From contig JAYKYS010000045.1 of the NCBI GenBank assembly GCA_036924285.1, positions 1 to 64,000 on the forward strand: a stretch of 64,000 nucleotides of DNA, read 5' to 3'. The position numbers were made by a program, and so were the translations under genes. This document shows, piece after piece, positions 9,605 through 27,574 of the stretch. A model generated the notes under the pieces. The model was not told where the DNA came from and made no database searches. It saw only the letters and a program-made list of their open reading frames with translations. Origin of the DNA: Asterella californica. Lineage: Eukaryota; Streptophyta; Marchantiopsida; Marchantiales; Aytoniaceae. How positions within the stretch are numbered: position 1 is the stretch's first letter; every line of letters starts with the position of its first letter.

Positions 9605-10159
9605 TTAAATACCTTCAATAGAAACTTTTAAAAAACGAGCTAACTCAGCAGCTTTATCTTCCATTTCTCTTAATGTAAAATATTCTTCAACCCTACTTAA
9701 AGGTATATCTTGTTGACCTTTTATTTTTATATAAAGAACTCGACGATACAAAAAACCTTCTTGAACTTCCATTCGTATTGCTTGAATATCTTTAATCAAA
9801 AATTGAATAAAAATACGACGATTTTTTCCAGGAAATCCCCAACGAAAAATAGAAAAGATTCCTTTTTGTTTATCAAATTTATTATAACCACTACCTACAT
9901 TCCAACAAATAGTACACCATAAGTAAAAACTAATAAATAAACCTGCAATACCATAAAAACACATTACAATTCCTTGTGGAATAAATAAAATTTGTTCAGC
10001 TGATAAAAAAGGTATTAAATCTTTTTGCAGATAACTAGAAAATCCAACGAAAAAAAAACCTAATGCACCAAACAAAAGAAGAAACGCCCAACAAAAATTA
10101 CTGAATCTTCGAGATCCTATTATAAAATCTACTCGAATATAGTCCGCTTGTGAATTCAT
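9605..10159 (-). CDS. ycf4: ycf4, photosystem I assembly factor
   Basis: The 184-residue product starts [20 protein letters not shown] and has two membrane spans (about residues 20-42 and 65-87, the second ending in [17 protein letters not shown]). The conserved C-terminal half includes [20 protein letters not shown] and [20 protein letters not shown]. Ycf4 is a thylakoid scaffold for photosystem I assembly. I chose this start over an in-frame ATG 156 bases further upstream because GGAGA lies 15 bases before it, the length equals other liverwort Ycf4 proteins, and the extension is unlike the family. Confidence 0.95.
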   Translation of the reverse strand: MNSQADYIRVDFIIGSRRFSNFCWAFLLLFGALGFFFVGFSSYLQKDLIPFLSAEQILFIPQGIVMCFYGIAGLFISFYLWCTICWNVGSGYNKFDKQKGIFSIFRWGFPGKNRRIFIQFLIKDIQAIRMEVQEGFLYRRVLYIKIKGQQDIPLSRVEEYFTLREMEDKAAELARFLKVSIEGI

Positions 10160-10266
10160 AACAAAAGAAAGTCTCCTAAAAATAGTTGAATAATGTTGAT
10201 AAAAAAAATATTGATTATTTTTTAATATAAAAATAATCAATATTATAGTAATAACAATAAATTCAA

Positions 10267-10374
10267 AATTTCTTTTTGACTTCTCACAAAGTATTATAGA
10301 GTATATATATAACAAAAAAATTGACCTACGTCATAACTATATTTTGTGAAAAGTCAAAAAGAAATTCTAATGTC
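10267..10374. terminator. Long inverted repeat 3' of psaI, in the ycf4 leader
   Basis: AATTTCTTTTTGACTT-C-TCACAAA (10267-10290) pairs with its near-exact complement at about 10350-10374, with one mismatch and a loop of about 60 bases. It sits between psaI and ycf4 on the same strand. Confidence 0.65.
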
Positions 10375-10382
10375 CAATTAAT

Positions 10383-10547
<165 letters not shown>

Positions 10548-10724
10548 TTATTTCAAACTAAACTAAATAAAAATTATATCTTATTTTAATAAATAATAAT
10601 AATAAAATATTCTAAATTATTCAAAAATAAACAATTTATTCCATTTTTTATTTTTGAATAAGTAAATCAATTGAAAAATATATGAAATAAAAAAAAAATA
10701 ATCTAAAAAAAAACAAAATTTAAA

Positions 10725-11681
10725 TTATTTACACGGTGCAGTACCATATAACTCAAAAATTTCACTTAAAACACCCTTTAAAAGATTTCGTGGAACAATT
10801 AAATCAAGTAAACCATGATCAAATAATGATTCTGCAACTTGAAAACCATCCGGTATTTTTTGTCGTAAAGTTTGTTCAATAACTCTTTTACCTGCAAATG
10901 CAATGTAAGCTTTCGGTTCCGCAATTATAATATCTCCTAACATACCAAAACTTGCAGTAACTCCTCCTGTTGTAGGATATGTAAGAATAGCTATATAAAG
11001 TAATTTTTTTTGTGCTTGATGAATTTGCAAAACCGAAGAAATTTTTGCCATTTGCATTAAACTTAATGTTCCTTCTTGCATACGCGCTCCACCAGAAGAA
11101 CATACTATAATTAATGGTAGTGATGCCCTAGTAGCATATTCAATAAGTCGAGTAATTTTTTCACCTACGACGGATCCCATACTACCTCCCATAAATTGAA
11201 AATCCATAACTCCAAGTGCAATAGGAATACCATTTAATTGACCTATTCCTGTTTGAATAGCATCAGTTAAACCAGTTCGTTTTTGATAAAAAGCAATTCG
11301 ATTTTTATAAGAATCTTCATCAGAAAATTTAAGAATATCTCGAGCAGTCATATCTTCATCCATTGGATACCAAGTACCACGATCAATTAAAAGTTCAATC
11401 CTTTCTGTACTACTCATTTGCAAATGATATCCACATTCTTCACAAATTCGTTTATTTTGTCTCAAAAATCTAACATATAACATATTTTCACAATTGTCAC
11501 ATCTAGTCCATAATCCTTTAGTAGTGTCAATTTTAATATATCTATCTTTTTCTCTTTCACTAAAAATATATCCTTTAGTAGCTTTTTCGATAAAAGCTCC
11601 AATTAATCCACCAAATCTTCGTTTCTCTTCAAACCAATTCATTAAAGACATAAAAAACCCTCTTTTTTTTTCAAATTTCAA
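10725..11681 (-). CDS. accD: accD, acetyl-CoA carboxylase carboxyltransferase beta subunit
   Basis: The product (318 residues from the first ATG) is the plastid-encoded subunit of the heteromeric acetyl-CoA carboxylase, which makes malonyl-CoA for fatty acid synthesis in the stroma. A four-cysteine zinc finger is visible at Cys61, Cys64, Cys80 and Cys83 (CDNCENML ... RICEECGYH). The carboxyltransferase core follows, with [20 protein letters not shown] and [21 protein letters not shown] second start at 11651 ([15 protein letters not shown], 308 residues) has AGAGGG six bases upstream and may be the one used. The long N-terminal region of seed-plant AccD is absent, as in other bryophytes. Confidence 0.95.
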   Translation of the reverse strand: MKFEKKRGFFMSLMNWFEEKRRFGGLIGAFIEKATKGYIFSEREKDRYIKIDTTKGLWTRCDNCENMLYVRFLRQNKRICEECGYHLQMSSTERIELLIDRGTWYPMDEDMTARDILKFSDEDSYKNRIAFYQKRTGLTDAIQTGIGQLNGIPIALGVMDFQFMGGSMGSVVGEKITRLIEYATRASLPLIIVCSSGGARMQEGTLSLMQMAKISSVLQIHQAQKKLLYIAILTYPTTGGVTASFGMLGDIIIAEPKAYIAFAGKRVIEQTLRQKIPDGFQVAESLFDHGLLDLIVPRNLLKGVLSEIFELYGTAPCK

Positions 11682-11831
11682 AAAAATAAATTGATTAAAA
11701 GATCATATATATTAAAAATAGTTTTGATATTTTTATTTATATATATTCAATAGAGATGCAAAAATTTCAATTTAAGTAATTTAATAATAGAACAAAATTT
11801 TTTTTTTACAAAATTATTAAAAATGATAAAA

Positions 11832-11905
11832 AGGGTTAGAAGGGATTCGAACCCTTGACTTCATGATTCGGAACCATGAGCTCTAATCCACTGAGCTACA
11901 AACCC
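11832..11905 (-). tRNA. trnR-CCG: tRNA-Arg (CCG)
   Basis: The minus strand folds as a 74-base tRNA with acceptor GGGTTTG/CTAACCC (one mismatch), T-loop TTCGAAT and anticodon loop TTCCGAA. trnR-CCG between rbcL and accD is an ancestral tRNA kept in bryophytes and some other land plants and lost in most angiosperms. Confidence 0.93.
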
Positions 11906-11915
11906 TTTTTTAATT

Positions 11916-11972
11916 TTTGTAATTTTTCTTTTTTGATCTGAAATTTCAGATCAAAAAAGAAAAATTACAAAA
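11916..11972. terminator. rbcL 3' inverted repeat
   Basis: Arms of about 28 bases (TTTTGTAATTTTTCTTTTTT-GATCTGAA and complement) pair perfectly with almost no loop. It lies 32 bases after the rbcL stop and just before trnR-CCG on the same strand, as expected for a 3' stabilising hairpin. Confidence 0.85.
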
Positions 11973-12004
11973 TAAAATATCTAAATTATTTAGAATAGTT
12001 TATT

Positions 12005-13525
<1,521 letters not shown>

Positions 13526-13578
13526 TTACTCAATAATTTTTTTTAAGTAAAATTTTTTTTCAATAATAAAACATTATT

Positions 13579-13608
13579 ATTGTATATTATTTTTTATATG
13601 TAATGCAA
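13579..13608 (-). promoter_or_regulatory. rbcL promoter (PEP type)
   Basis: On the minus strand TTGCAT (13608-13603) and TACAAT (13584-13579) are 18 bases apart, about 150 bases before the rbcL start. Boxes and spacing correspond to the well-known plant rbcL promoter TTGCGC-N18-TACAAT. Confidence 0.65.
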
Positions 13609-15551
<1,943 letters not shown>

Positions 15552-15557
15552 AAAATT

Positions 15558-15965
15558 ATGTTAAATCTTCGTGTAATGGCTCCTAATCGAATTGTTTGGA
15601 ATTCCGATATTCAAGAAATTATTTTATCCACGAATAGTGGGCAAATTGGAATACTGCCTAATCATGCTTCAGTTTTAACTGCATTAGATATAGGAATTGT
15701 AAAAATACGTCTTGATGATCAATGGTTTACTATGGCATTAATGGGTGGTTTCGCTATGATAGATAATAACAATTTAACTATTTTAGTTAATGACGCTGAA
15801 AAAGCTAGTGAAATAGACTTTCAAGAAGCGCAAGAAATTTTTCAAAAAGCTAAAACAAATTTAGATGAAGCAACTGGCAACAAAAAAAAAGAAATTGAAG
15901 CTCTATTAATTTTTAAAAGAGCTAAAGCAAGATTAGAAGCAATCAATGCAATGACATCAAAATAA
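15558..15965 (+). CDS. atpE: atpE, ATP synthase CF1 epsilon subunit
   Basis: The 135-residue protein has the N-terminal beta-sandwich ([40 protein letters not shown]) and the C-terminal helical hairpin rich in Ala, Lys and Glu. It is the inhibitory epsilon subunit that blocks ATP hydrolysis in the dark. It starts six bases after the atpB stop, so translation is probably coupled to atpB. Some plants have overlapping atpB and atpE; here they do not overlap. Confidence 0.97.
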   Translation: MLNLRVMAPNRIVWNSDIQEIILSTNSGQIGILPNHASVLTALDIGIVKIRLDDQWFTMALMGGFAMIDNNNLTILVNDAEKASEIDFQEAQEIFQKAKTNLDEATGNKKKEIEALLIFKRAKARLEAINAMTSK

Positions 15966-15990
15966 CTAAAATTATTAACTAATTAAAAAG

Positions 15991-16031
15991 ATTTATATTA
16001 GATGCCATTTGTTATGGCATCTAATATAAAT
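15991..16031. terminator. Hairpin after atpE
   Basis: ATTTATATTAGATGCCAT and its exact complement form an 18-bp stem with a five-base loop, between atpE and the convergent trnM. Confidence 0.85.
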
Positions 16032-16042
16032 TAATAAAATAA

Positions 16043-16044
<2 letters not shown>

Positions 16045-16090
<46 letters not shown>

Positions 16091-16117
16091 ATACTCTAAC
16101 CACTGAGTTAAGTAGGT
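16045..16117 (-). tRNA. trnM-CAU: tRNA-Met (CAU), elongator
   Basis: The minus strand folds with acceptor ACCTACT/AGTAGGT, anticodon CAT and a T-loop TTCAAAT. It lacks the unpaired first base pair of initiator tRNA, and it sits beside trnV-UAC as the elongator tRNA does in other plastids. Confidence 0.93.
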
Positions 16118-16216
16118 TATTATTATTTTAATAAAATAATTATAACTATTTACTAACTTTTAATGCAAGATAAGCAAAAAAATTAAATAAATAAAAAAAA
16201 AAATTGAATATAAAAC

Positions 16217-16246
16217 TTGACAATAAGTAATAAAAAAGTGTATATA
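16217..16246 (+). promoter_or_regulatory. Likely trnV promoter
   Basis: TTGACA (16217-16222) and TATATA (16241-16246) with an 18-base spacer; TATAAT starts two bases later. It is about 55 bases upstream of trnV-UAC. Confidence 0.5.
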
Positions 16247-16299
16247 ATTGTATGTATAATTGTATAATAAGTAATGCTAATCGAATTAGTTATTATGAA

Positions 16300-16905
16300 A
16301 GGGCTATAGCTCAGCGGTAGAGCGCCTCGTTTACACGTGCGCCAATGCTTATCAAAAATTTGTCGATTTTTCGATTCACAAAAAAATTTTTTCTTTATTT
16401 TGTGAAATATATAATGTCTTACTCTTTGATTTAATCTATGAGAAAAATAGCCTGACACAAAAAATTTCTATTATTTCTTTGAAATTACATTTTAGTTGAT
16501 ATGGTTAATTTTATCTTTTAATGCCATTACATGATGAGAATTACGAGGAACTCAAGATATTCTTTTTTTGCTTTATGAAAATTTAAGGTGTATAAAATTT
16601 CATATTATTTTAGCAATAGAAACTCTTTATTGAGTAAATCCATGTAAATAAACAAACCTAAGTCAACATTGAATAATTTTTGAAAAACTTTGGGATTGTA
16701 TTAAAATATTTTTTTTTATTTTAAACAAACGGAACCATCTTATTATTTTTTTGTTCAAAAAAAGGATGGAAAATAACTAAATTAATTTTTAGTTAATAAA
16801 TGAGCCCAATGCATAAAAACATGCATGTTGGGTTCTTAAAACAGTGAAAAATAAAAAATAACTGTTTTACCGAGAATGTCTACGGTTCAAATCCGTATAG
16901 CCCTA
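16300..16905 (+). tRNA. trnV-UAC: tRNA-Val (UAC) with group II intron
   Basis: Exons 16300-16336 and 16871-16905 join to a 72-base tRNA with acceptor AGGGCTA/TAGCCCT and anticodon TAC. The intron starts GTGCGCC, ends in AC, and shows domain V (GAGCCCAATGC ... GTTGGGTTC) at about 16801-16838. No ORF of known function is inside. The gene leads into ndhC-ndhK-ndhJ on the same strand. Confidence 0.93.
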
Positions 16906-17135
16906 ATTTTCTTTTATAGAATGAAAAAATTGGAGTTCGTAATAAATTCATTAGTAAGTTGTTATTATAAATAAAATTGAATATATATCTTTTTTTCTTT
17001 TTTTTTTTACATTAGATTCAAATGATTATCATGTTATTTTTTACAATTTAGTAATATGAATATTTGAAAAGTAAAGTAATGTTTAAAACAATAAATAAAA
17101 AATGAAACTATATTTTTATTTAAAGGAGGTTTTTT

Positions 17136-17498
17136 ATGTTTCTACTTCAAAAATATGATTATTTTTTTGTATTTTTGTTAATAATTAGTTTTTTTTCTAT
17201 AATCATTTTTTATGTTTCAAAATGGATAGCACCTACAAATAAAGGACCTGAAAAATTAACTAGTTATGAGTCAGGTATAGAACCTATGGGAGAAGCCTGT
17301 ATTCAATTTCAAATTCGATATTACATGTTTGCTTTAGTTTTTGTTATTTTTGATGTAGAAACAGTTTTTCTTTATCCTTGGGCTATGAGTTTTTATAATT
17401 TTGGTATATCATCTTTTATTGAAGCTTTAATCTTTATTTTGATTTTGATTATCGGTTTAGTATATGCATGGCGAAAAGGAGCATTAGAATGGTCTTAA
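17136..17498 (+). CDS. ndhC: ndhC, NDH complex subunit 3
   Basis: The 120-residue protein has three membrane helices and the conserved loop [20 protein letters not shown] between helices 1 and 2, which lies near the quinone channel. It is a membrane subunit of the thylakoid NDH complex for cyclic electron flow around photosystem I. AAAGGAGG precedes the ATG. Its last ten bases overlap the start of ndhK, so the two are probably translationally coupled. Confidence 0.97.
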   Translation: MFLLQKYDYFFVFLLIISFFSIIIFYVSKWIAPTNKGPEKLTSYESGIEPMGEACIQFQIRYYMFALVFVIFDVETVFLYPWAMSFYNFGISSFIEALIFILILIIGLVYAWRKGALEWS

Positions 17499-18226
17499 AT
17501 TTCAAATTTTTTACTTGTGAAAATAGTTTAGAAGATAAATCTACTAATATACTTAGAAATTCTATAGAATCTTCTTTACTTAATAAAGCTCTTACAAATT
17601 CAATTATTTTAACAACTTTTAATGATTTTTCTAATTGGGCTAGACTTTCTAGTTTATGGCCGCTTCTTTATGGTACCAGTTGTTGTTTTATTGAATTTGC
17701 ATCATTAATTGGTTCACGGTTCGATTTTGATCGTTATGGTTTAGTACCTAGATCCAGTCCTAGACAAGCTGATTTAATAATAACAGCTGGTACTGTAACT
17801 ATGAAAATGGCTCCTTCTTTAGTTAGATTGTACGAACAAATGCCTGAACCAAAATATGTAATTGCAATGGGTGCATGTACTATTACTGGAGGTATGTTTA
17901 GTACAGATTCTTATACTACAGTTCGCGGAGTAGACAAATTAATTCCTGTTGATATTTATTTGCCTGGATGTCCCCCTAAACCGGAAGCTATTATAGATGC
18001 TATAATAAAACTTCGTAAAAAAATAGCTCAAGAAATATATGAAGAAAAAAAAAAATTGAAGCAAGGAACAAGATTTTTTACTTTAAATCATAAGTTCGAA
18101 TTTTTTTCAAATGTGGATGCTCCAAAATTAACTTCATCAAACCAATTTTTTCAATCTGAAAGAACTTCTAATATTTTATTAGAAACGCCTTTACCATTTA
18201 AAGAAAAAGAAAATATATATATATAA
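17489..18226 (+). CDS. ndhK: ndhK, NDH complex 4Fe-4S subunit
   Basis: The 245-residue protein ([20 protein letters not shown] ...) is the NuoB/PSST-type subunit carrying the N2 iron-sulfur cluster. Cluster cysteines are seen as tandem Cys65-Cys66 in [10 protein letters not shown], one in [12 protein letters not shown] and one in [13 protein letters not shown] chose the ATG at 17489, inside the end of ndhC, because AAAAGGAG lies just before it and the length fits; an in-frame ATG at 17468 is less likely. The C-terminal tail past about residue 185 is variable. Confidence 0.96.
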   Translation: MVLNFKFFTCENSLEDKSTNILRNSIESSLLNKALTNSIILTTFNDFSNWARLSSLWPLLYGTSCCFIEFASLIGSRFDFDRYGLVPRSSPRQADLIITAGTVTMKMAPSLVRLYEQMPEPKYVIAMGACTITGGMFSTDSYTTVRGVDKLIPVDIYLPGCPPKPEAIIDAIIKLRKKIAQEIYEEKKKLKQGTRFFTLNHKFEFFSNVDAPKLTSSNQFFQSERTSNILLETPLPFKEKENIYI

Positions 18227-18279
18227 ACGTATATTTTTTTACTCAAACTAAAAAAAAATCCAAAAAAATTGAAAAGAAT

Positions 18280-18789
18280 ATGTTAAACATTTTAAAAAAT
18301 AACAATACTAAAATACAGGGACGTGTTTCTATTTGGTTAATTAAACATAATTTAACACATAGACCTTTGGGTTTTGATTATCAAGGAATAGAAACATTAC
18401 AAATTAGATCTGAAGACTGGCCTTCTTTAGCTGTTGCTTTATATGTTTATGGATTTAATTATCTTCGTTCCCAATGTGCATATGATTGCGAACCAGGAGG
18501 TTTATTAGCTAGTGTATATCATTTTACAAAAATAAACGATAACGCGGATCAACCTGAAGAAATATGTATAAAAATTTTTGTATTACGAAAAAATCCAAAA
18601 ATTCCATCTATTTTTTGGATCTGGAAAAGTGCTTCTTTTCAAGAACGTGAATCTTATGATATGTTTGGAATTTTTTATGAAAATCATCCAAACTTAAAGC
18701 GTATTTTAATGCCTGATAGTTGGCTAGGGTGGCCTTTACGAAAAGATTATATTGTACCTGACTTTTATGAATTACAAGACGCTTATTAA
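18280..18789 (+). CDS. ndhJ: ndhJ, NDH complex 30 kDa-type subunit
   Basis: The 169-residue protein is the NuoC-type stromal subunit of the NDH complex. The family signature [20 protein letters not shown] followed by [20 protein letters not shown] is complete. It is the last gene of the ndhC-ndhK-ndhJ operon, 53 bases after ndhK, and is followed by a large hairpin ahead of the convergent trnF. Confidence 0.97.
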   Translation: MLNILKNNNTKIQGRVSIWLIKHNLTHRPLGFDYQGIETLQIRSEDWPSLAVALYVYGFNYLRSQCAYDCEPGGLLASVYHFTKINDNADQPEEICIKIFVLRKNPKIPSIFWIWKSASFQERESYDMFGIFYENHPNLKRILMPDSWLGWPLRKDYIVPDFYELQDAY

Positions 18790-18838
18790 TTATAGATAAA
18801 TAGAAAAACAATATAAGAAAAAAAAAATAGAGTAAAAT

Positions 18839-18945
18839 ATTTAAAATTTCTATAATAAATAGATTTTTTTCAAATAGATATTAAAAAAAAGATTTTAGAA
18901 GGTTTCAAAATCTTTTTTTTAATATCTATTTTAGAAATTTTAAAT
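18839..18945. terminator. Long hairpin after ndhJ
   Basis: A 25-bp perfect inner stem (AAATAGATATTAAAAAAAAG plus ATTTT, 18872-18896, with its complement ending at 18931) is enclosed by a 13-bp outer stem ATTTAAAATTTCT/AGAAATTTTAAAT. Confidence 0.8.
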
Positions 18946-18950
18946 TAATA

Positions 18951-18981
18951 TGCCAGAAACCAGATTTGAACTGGTGACACG

Positions 18982-19018
<37 letters not shown>

Positions 19019-19023
19019 CCGGC
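18951..19023 (-). tRNA. trnF-GAA: tRNA-Phe (GAA)
   Basis: The minus strand has acceptor GCCGGGA paired with TTCTGGC, anticodon loop CTGAAAA carrying GAA, and T-loop TTCAAAT. It follows trnL-UAA on the same strand, the classic trnL-trnF pair. Confidence 0.95.
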
Positions 19024-19100
19024 ATTTTTACTTTTGATTATTTTAACATAAAAATAAAAAATGTGTCAACTTTTTTATTCAATTTTTCTTAAAATTGAAC

Positions 19101-19556
19101 TGGGGGTAGAGGGACTTGAACCCTCACGGTCTTTAAAGCCAACGGATTTTCATTTTACTACAATTTGCATTGTAGTTAAAATTAACTTGTAAAATGGACT
19201 CTATCTTTATCCTCGTCTATTCATAGTTTAATAGTTATTAAATGATTTTATTACTATTTAAATAATGAATACATTTACTAGTAATTATTATATTAGTATT
19301 AACTATTAGTATTAATTTATTAGTACCATTTTTCATCATTTTTTTTAATTTTGATAAGAATTTCGTTAGGATAGTTTTCTTTGAGTCTCTGCACCTATTT
19401 TGTTTTAGCACACAAAATTTGGCTCAGGATTACCTAATCTTTCTCTTTTTTTTCATCCAAGGTTTCCCTGAATTTGAAAACAATCATTTAGTTGATTTCT
19501 CGACTAAAGCTCAATTAAATTAAGTCCGCAGCGTCTACCAATTTCGCCATACCCCC
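19101..19556 (-). tRNA. trnL-UAA: tRNA-Leu (UAA) with group I intron
   Basis: Exon 1 is 19522-19556 (35 bases, ending GGACTT) and exon 2 is 19101-19150 (50 bases, starting AAAATCCG), exactly the standard plastid exon lengths. The 371-base intron splits the anticodon after U and contains group I Q (AATCCTGAGCC) and R (GACTCAAAG) elements on the minus strand at about 19378-19432. This is the ancient cyanobacterial-derived intron. Confidence 0.94.
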
Positions 19557-19779
19557 TTTCGTAGTAAAAAAAAAAAATAAAATTTTTTTTACTATATTTA
19601 AATTTATTATAGTTTTTTTTTTATTTTTATGCAATACTAAAAAAAGTAAAAAATAAAAATAAAAAAACAATGATTGCTTTTTTCAAATATTATATATATA
19701 ATATGGTGTTTTAAATAAAAAAAATTATTATAGATATGAATCTATTTGATTTCTTATTAAAAAAAAATTTTCAATTTAG

Positions 19780-19852
19780 GCCTGTTTAGCTCAGAGGTCA
19801 GAGCGTCGCACTTGTAATGCGATGGTCATCGGTTCGACTCCGATAGCGGGCT
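19780..19852 (+). tRNA. trnT-UGU: tRNA-Thr (UGU)
   Basis: Acceptor GCCTGTT/AGCGGGC with two G-U pairs, anticodon TGT within CTTGTAA, T-loop TTCGACT. Located between trnL and rps4, as in other land plants. Confidence 0.94.
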
Positions 19853-20083
19853 TTTTTTCCATTTTTTTTTTGAATTGAACAAAAATAAAAAACTTTATTA
19901 CATAGTAATATTATCTTTATTTTAGTTTTTTATTTATTTGTTTACTTTCTTATGCTATAGTTTTCTAACTATGAAAAAAAAAATCATTATTTAATGAAAA
20001 AAAGTTTCTAAAAATTTTAGAATTTTTATATGTTTAATATTTTATATTATTTTTTGCCATTTTTGTAATATTAAGGAGTTATT

Positions 20084-20692
20084 ATGTCCCGTTATCGAGG
20101 ACCTCGTGTAAAAATAATACGTCGTCTGGGGGCTTTACCAGGTTTAACTAATAAAACACTTAAATCAAAATCTGGTTATATTAATCAATCAACATCTAAT
20201 AAAAAAGTTTCTCAGTATCGTATTCGTTTAGAAGAAAAACAAAAATTACGTTTTCATTATGGATTAACCGAAAGACAATTAGTCAAATATGTACGTATTG
20301 CTAGAAAAGCAAAAGGTTCAACAGGTCAGGTATTATTACAATTATTAGAAATGCGTTTAGATAATATTATTTTTCGATTAGGTATGGCTCCAACAATTCC
20401 AGGAGCAAGACAATTAGTTAATCATCGACATATATTAATAAATAATAATCCGGTTGATATACCAAGTTATCATTGTAAACCTAAAGATGTTATTACTATA
20501 AAAGATCGACTAAAATCAAAATCAATAATTACAAAAAATTTAAATTCTTTTCAAAAACCAAAAATACCAAATCATTTAACTTTTGATTTAATGCAAGTTA
20601 AAGGATTAGTTAATCAAATTATTGATCGTGAATGGATTTTTTTAAAAATAAATGAGTTGCTAGTTGTAGAATATTATTCTCGTCAAGTTTAA
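20084..20692 (+). CDS. rps4: rps4, ribosomal protein uS4
   Basis: The 202-residue protein starts [20 protein letters not shown], the plastid uS4 N-terminus. The S4 RNA-binding domain is clear at about residues 88-150 ([40 protein letters not shown]). uS4 nucleates assembly of the 30S subunit. AAGGAG precedes the ATG. It converges with trnS-GGA with only about 120 bases between. Confidence 0.97.
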   Translation: MSRYRGPRVKIIRRLGALPGLTNKTLKSKSGYINQSTSNKKVSQYRIRLEEKQKLRFHYGLTERQLVKYVRIARKAKGSTGQVLLQLLEMRLDNIIFRLGMAPTIPGARQLVNHRHILINNNPVDIPSYHCKPKDVITIKDRLKSKSIITKNLNSFQKPKIPNHLTFDLMQVKGLVNQIIDREWIFLKINELLVVEYYSRQV

Positions 20693-20815
20693 AAAAACAA
20701 ATAAAAAAAATTTGTTAAAAAAAGAGTTTTATCGATTAATTTATATATCAAAAACATTTTATCTAACTTAAAACTGTTAATAATAATTAAAAAAAACAAA
20801 CATAAAAAATTAGTT

Positions 20816-20903
20816 CGGAAAGAGAGGGATTCGAACCCTCGGTAGACAAAAAACCTACATAGCATTTCCAATGCTACGTCTTAAACCACTCAACCATCTT
20901 TCC
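20816..20903 (-). tRNA. trnS-GGA: tRNA-Ser (GGA)
   Basis: An 88-base class II tRNA on the minus strand: acceptor GGAAAGA/TCTTTCC, anticodon GGA, a long variable arm GTAGGTTTTTTGTCTAC and T-loop TTCGAAT. Confidence 0.94.
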
Positions 20904-20954
20904 AAATAAAGAATTTGAAAACATTGTAATAAAAAAACATATATTATAGCAATA

Positions 20955-21031
20955 TTTTGTTATTCAAGTGATTTGTTAAAAAATATTGAATAAAAATGAA
21001 TATTTTTTAACAAATCACTTGAATAACAAAA
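20955..21031. repeat. 33-bp perfect inverted repeat in the divergent trnS-GGA/ycf3 spacer
   Basis: TTTTGTTATTCAAGTGATTT-GTTAAAAAATATT and its exact complement flank an 11-base loop. Unlike the other hairpins it lies upstream of both neighbours, so a terminator role is not obvious. Confidence 0.85.
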
Positions 21032-21166
21032 AAAAATAGATTTCAATAAAAAGCTTTTACATATATATATGTAAATTTTTTTTTCATACAAATATTGAAA
21101 AATTTTTTATGGATTTATTTTCAATAAAAAGAAAATAATATTATTTGATAAATTGATAATTAAACT

Positions 21167-22286
21167 ATGCCTAGATCTCAAAAAAATGATAATTTTATTG
21201 ATAAAACTTTTACAATTGTTGCCGATATTTTATTACGAATAATTCCAACAACTCAAAGAGAAAAAGAAGCATTTACGTATTATAGAGATGGTGTGATTTG
21301 AATTTAGAACCAGGAATTTCAATAATGTAGGATAAATAACATTTGAAAAAAATATTTATGTTAAATACTTATGCTGAGTGAAGGTTATTTTGTTTTAATA
21401 CCTTCTGTCGTATACTCTCGATTAATGTAGCCTTCAATACTAATTTACAGTGTTAAACACAAGGTTAAACTTATGTAAAAATGTTTTCAAATTTTTTATA
21501 AGTATACATATTAAGAAAGCCTTACATGTAGAAATTGACAGTACAAAAGCTTCGTTATTTTTTTTGTAATTAAATGAAAATATATGGTTGAGTAAACAAA
21601 CTTCCATCTCGTTTGTGTTTTTGGTATCTATAAAACCATCGGAGATTGTCAAAAGAGCTAATTCTTATAAAATACAAAGCATTAAGAACAAATAAATTGT
21701 AAAAAAATTTGCAAAAAAGGATGGTTAGATATTTAAAAAAAAGACACTAACCCATAGAGTTTTTCATTTTGGTTGCAAAAAAATATTGTATTATTCTAAA
21801 TAACCTTTTTTTTATTTACACTATTTAAAGAGGAGCCGTATGAAATTGAAATTTCACGTACGGTTTTGAAACGGAGTTTTTTTGTAAATAAATTTACAAC
21901 CGTAACGAATGTCAGCTCAATCTGAAGGAGAATATGCAGAAGCTTTGCAAAATTATTATGAAGCTATGCGCTTAGAAATTGATCCTTATGATCGAAGTTA
22001 TATACTTTATAATATAGGTCTTATTCATACAAGTAATGGAGAACATGCTAAAGCTTTAGAATATTATTTTCAAGCATTAGAACGAAACCCATCTTTGCCA
22101 CAAGCTTTTAATAATATGGCTGTTATTTGCCATTACAGAGGAGAACAAGCGATTCAACAGGGAGATCCAGAAGCTTCAGAAACTTGGTTTGATCAAGCAG
22201 CTGAGTATTGGAAACAAGCTATATTACTTGCTCCAAGTAATTATATTGAAGCACATAATTGGCTAAAAATGACAGGACGTTTTTAA
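21167..22286 (+). CDS. ycf3: ycf3, photosystem I assembly protein with TPR repeats (one intron)
   Basis: Exons 21167-21290 (124 bases) and 21907-22286 (380 bases) give 167 residues. The protein starts [20 protein letters not shown] and contains TPR helices ([60 protein letters not shown]). It is a chaperone for photosystem I assembly at the thylakoid. The intron begins GTGTG, ends in AC and carries domain V (GAGCCGTATGA ... CACGTACGGTTTT) at about 21833-21873. The second intron found in seed plants is absent; the total equals the Marchantia form. Confidence 0.95.
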
Positions 22287-22289
22287 TAA

Positions 22290-22364
22290 TATTTCAAAAT
22301 TGAATTGATTTGGATTAGTAATCAATTTTTGATTACTAATCCAAATCAATTCAATTTTGAAATA
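22290..22364. terminator. 36-bp perfect hairpin after ycf3
   Basis: TATTTCAAAATTGAATTGAT plus TTGGATTAGTAATCAA pairs exactly with its complement across a three-base loop, starting four bases after the ycf3 stop. It is the longest perfect stem with a small loop that I found in the window. Confidence 0.85.
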
Positions 22365-22440
22365 CTAAACTTTAGAATTTATAAAAAAATTATGGTCGAT
22401 TAAGGTCCATTAAGCACCTTAATTTTGTGTCATAATAAAT

Positions 22441-22472
22441 TTGAAGACCTGCCTAGGTAATTTCTGTATAAT
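22441..22472 (+). promoter_or_regulatory. Possible psaA operon promoter
   Basis: TATAAT at 22467-22472 lies about 125 bases upstream of psaA. The best -35 candidate, TTGAAG at 22441, gives a rather wide 20-base spacing, so the call is weak. The 22287-22595 spacer otherwise holds only the ycf3 hairpin. Confidence 0.35.
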
Positions 22473-22544
22473 AGTTGTTCCAGTTTTAAACTGAGAAAGA
22501 GATCCAAAAATTCTAAAAATAAGCATCTCTCAGAATTTTACTAA

Positions 22545-27079
<4,535 letters not shown>

Positions 27080-27169
27080 ATAATAGTTGTTATTAAATTG
27101 ATAATTTTTAATAAAAATATTATTTAATAAAAATTGAACGAAAAAGAATATTTTATTAATTAAATAATT

Positions 27170-27472
27170 ATGGCAAAAAAAAGTCTTATTCAAAGAGAGA
27201 AAAAAAGACAAAATTTAGAAAAAAAATATAAAAGTTTCCGTAATTCTTTAAAAAAAAGAATTACGGAAACTTCATCATTAGATGAAAAATGGGAATTTCA
27301 AAAAAAATTACAATCTTTACCACGTAATAGTGCTCCTACTCGTCTTCATCGTCGTTGTTTTTTGACCGGAAGACCTAAAGCTAATTATCGTGATTTTGGT
27401 TTATCTAGACATTTACTTCGTGAAATGGCTCATGCATGTTTATTGCCCGGAGTCGTCAAATCTAGTTGGTAA
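27170..27472 (+). CDS. rps14: rps14, ribosomal protein uS14
   Basis: The 100-residue protein [20 protein letters not shown] ... [47 protein letters not shown] is the plastid uS14 of the small subunit head. It is the last gene of the psaA-psaB-rps14 operon. The DNA encoding residues about 22-34 ([13 protein letters not shown]) is a perfect hairpin sequence (27234-27270), an odd feature inside a coding region. Confidence 0.97.
   Translation: MAKKSLIQREKKRQNLEKKYKSFRNSLKKRITETSSLDEKWEFQKKLQSLPRNSAPTRLHRRCFLTGRPKANYRDFGLSRHLLREMAHACLLPGVVKSSW
27234..27270. repeat. Perfect 16-bp stem inside rps14
   Basis: GTTTCCGTAATTCTTT and its exact complement flank a five-base A loop, all within the rps14 reading frame. 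Confidence 0.85.
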
Positions 27473-27475
27473 AAA

Positions 27476-27521
27476 TTTTTTGTAACCCCGTCTCCCAAGT
27501 CGTAGACGGGGTTACAAAAAA
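27476..27521. terminator. Hairpin after rps14
   Basis: TTTTTGTAACCCCGTCT pairs with AGACGGGGTTACAAAAA across a ten-base loop, four bases after the rps14 stop. It is GC-richer than most in the window and ends the psaA operon. Confidence 0.85.
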
Positions 27522-27574
27522 AATATCTTGCTTAATTCATTTTTAATACGGTATATTATGTTTGTCGCTTATAA

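Noticed and set aside
10160..10315. N-terminal extension of ycf4
   Set aside because: The extra 52 residues are unlike Ycf4, overlap a 3' hairpin, and the ATG at 10159 has a ribosome site and gives the expected 184 residues.
16183..16458. 91-codon leftward ORF across trnV exon 1 and intron
   Set aside because: It covers the tRNA and intron RNA in antisense and encodes low-complexity Phe/Ile/Tyr sequence.
21440..21652. 70-codon ORF inside the ycf3 intron
   Set aside because: It is antisense to a structured group II intron and has no maturase or endonuclease motifs.
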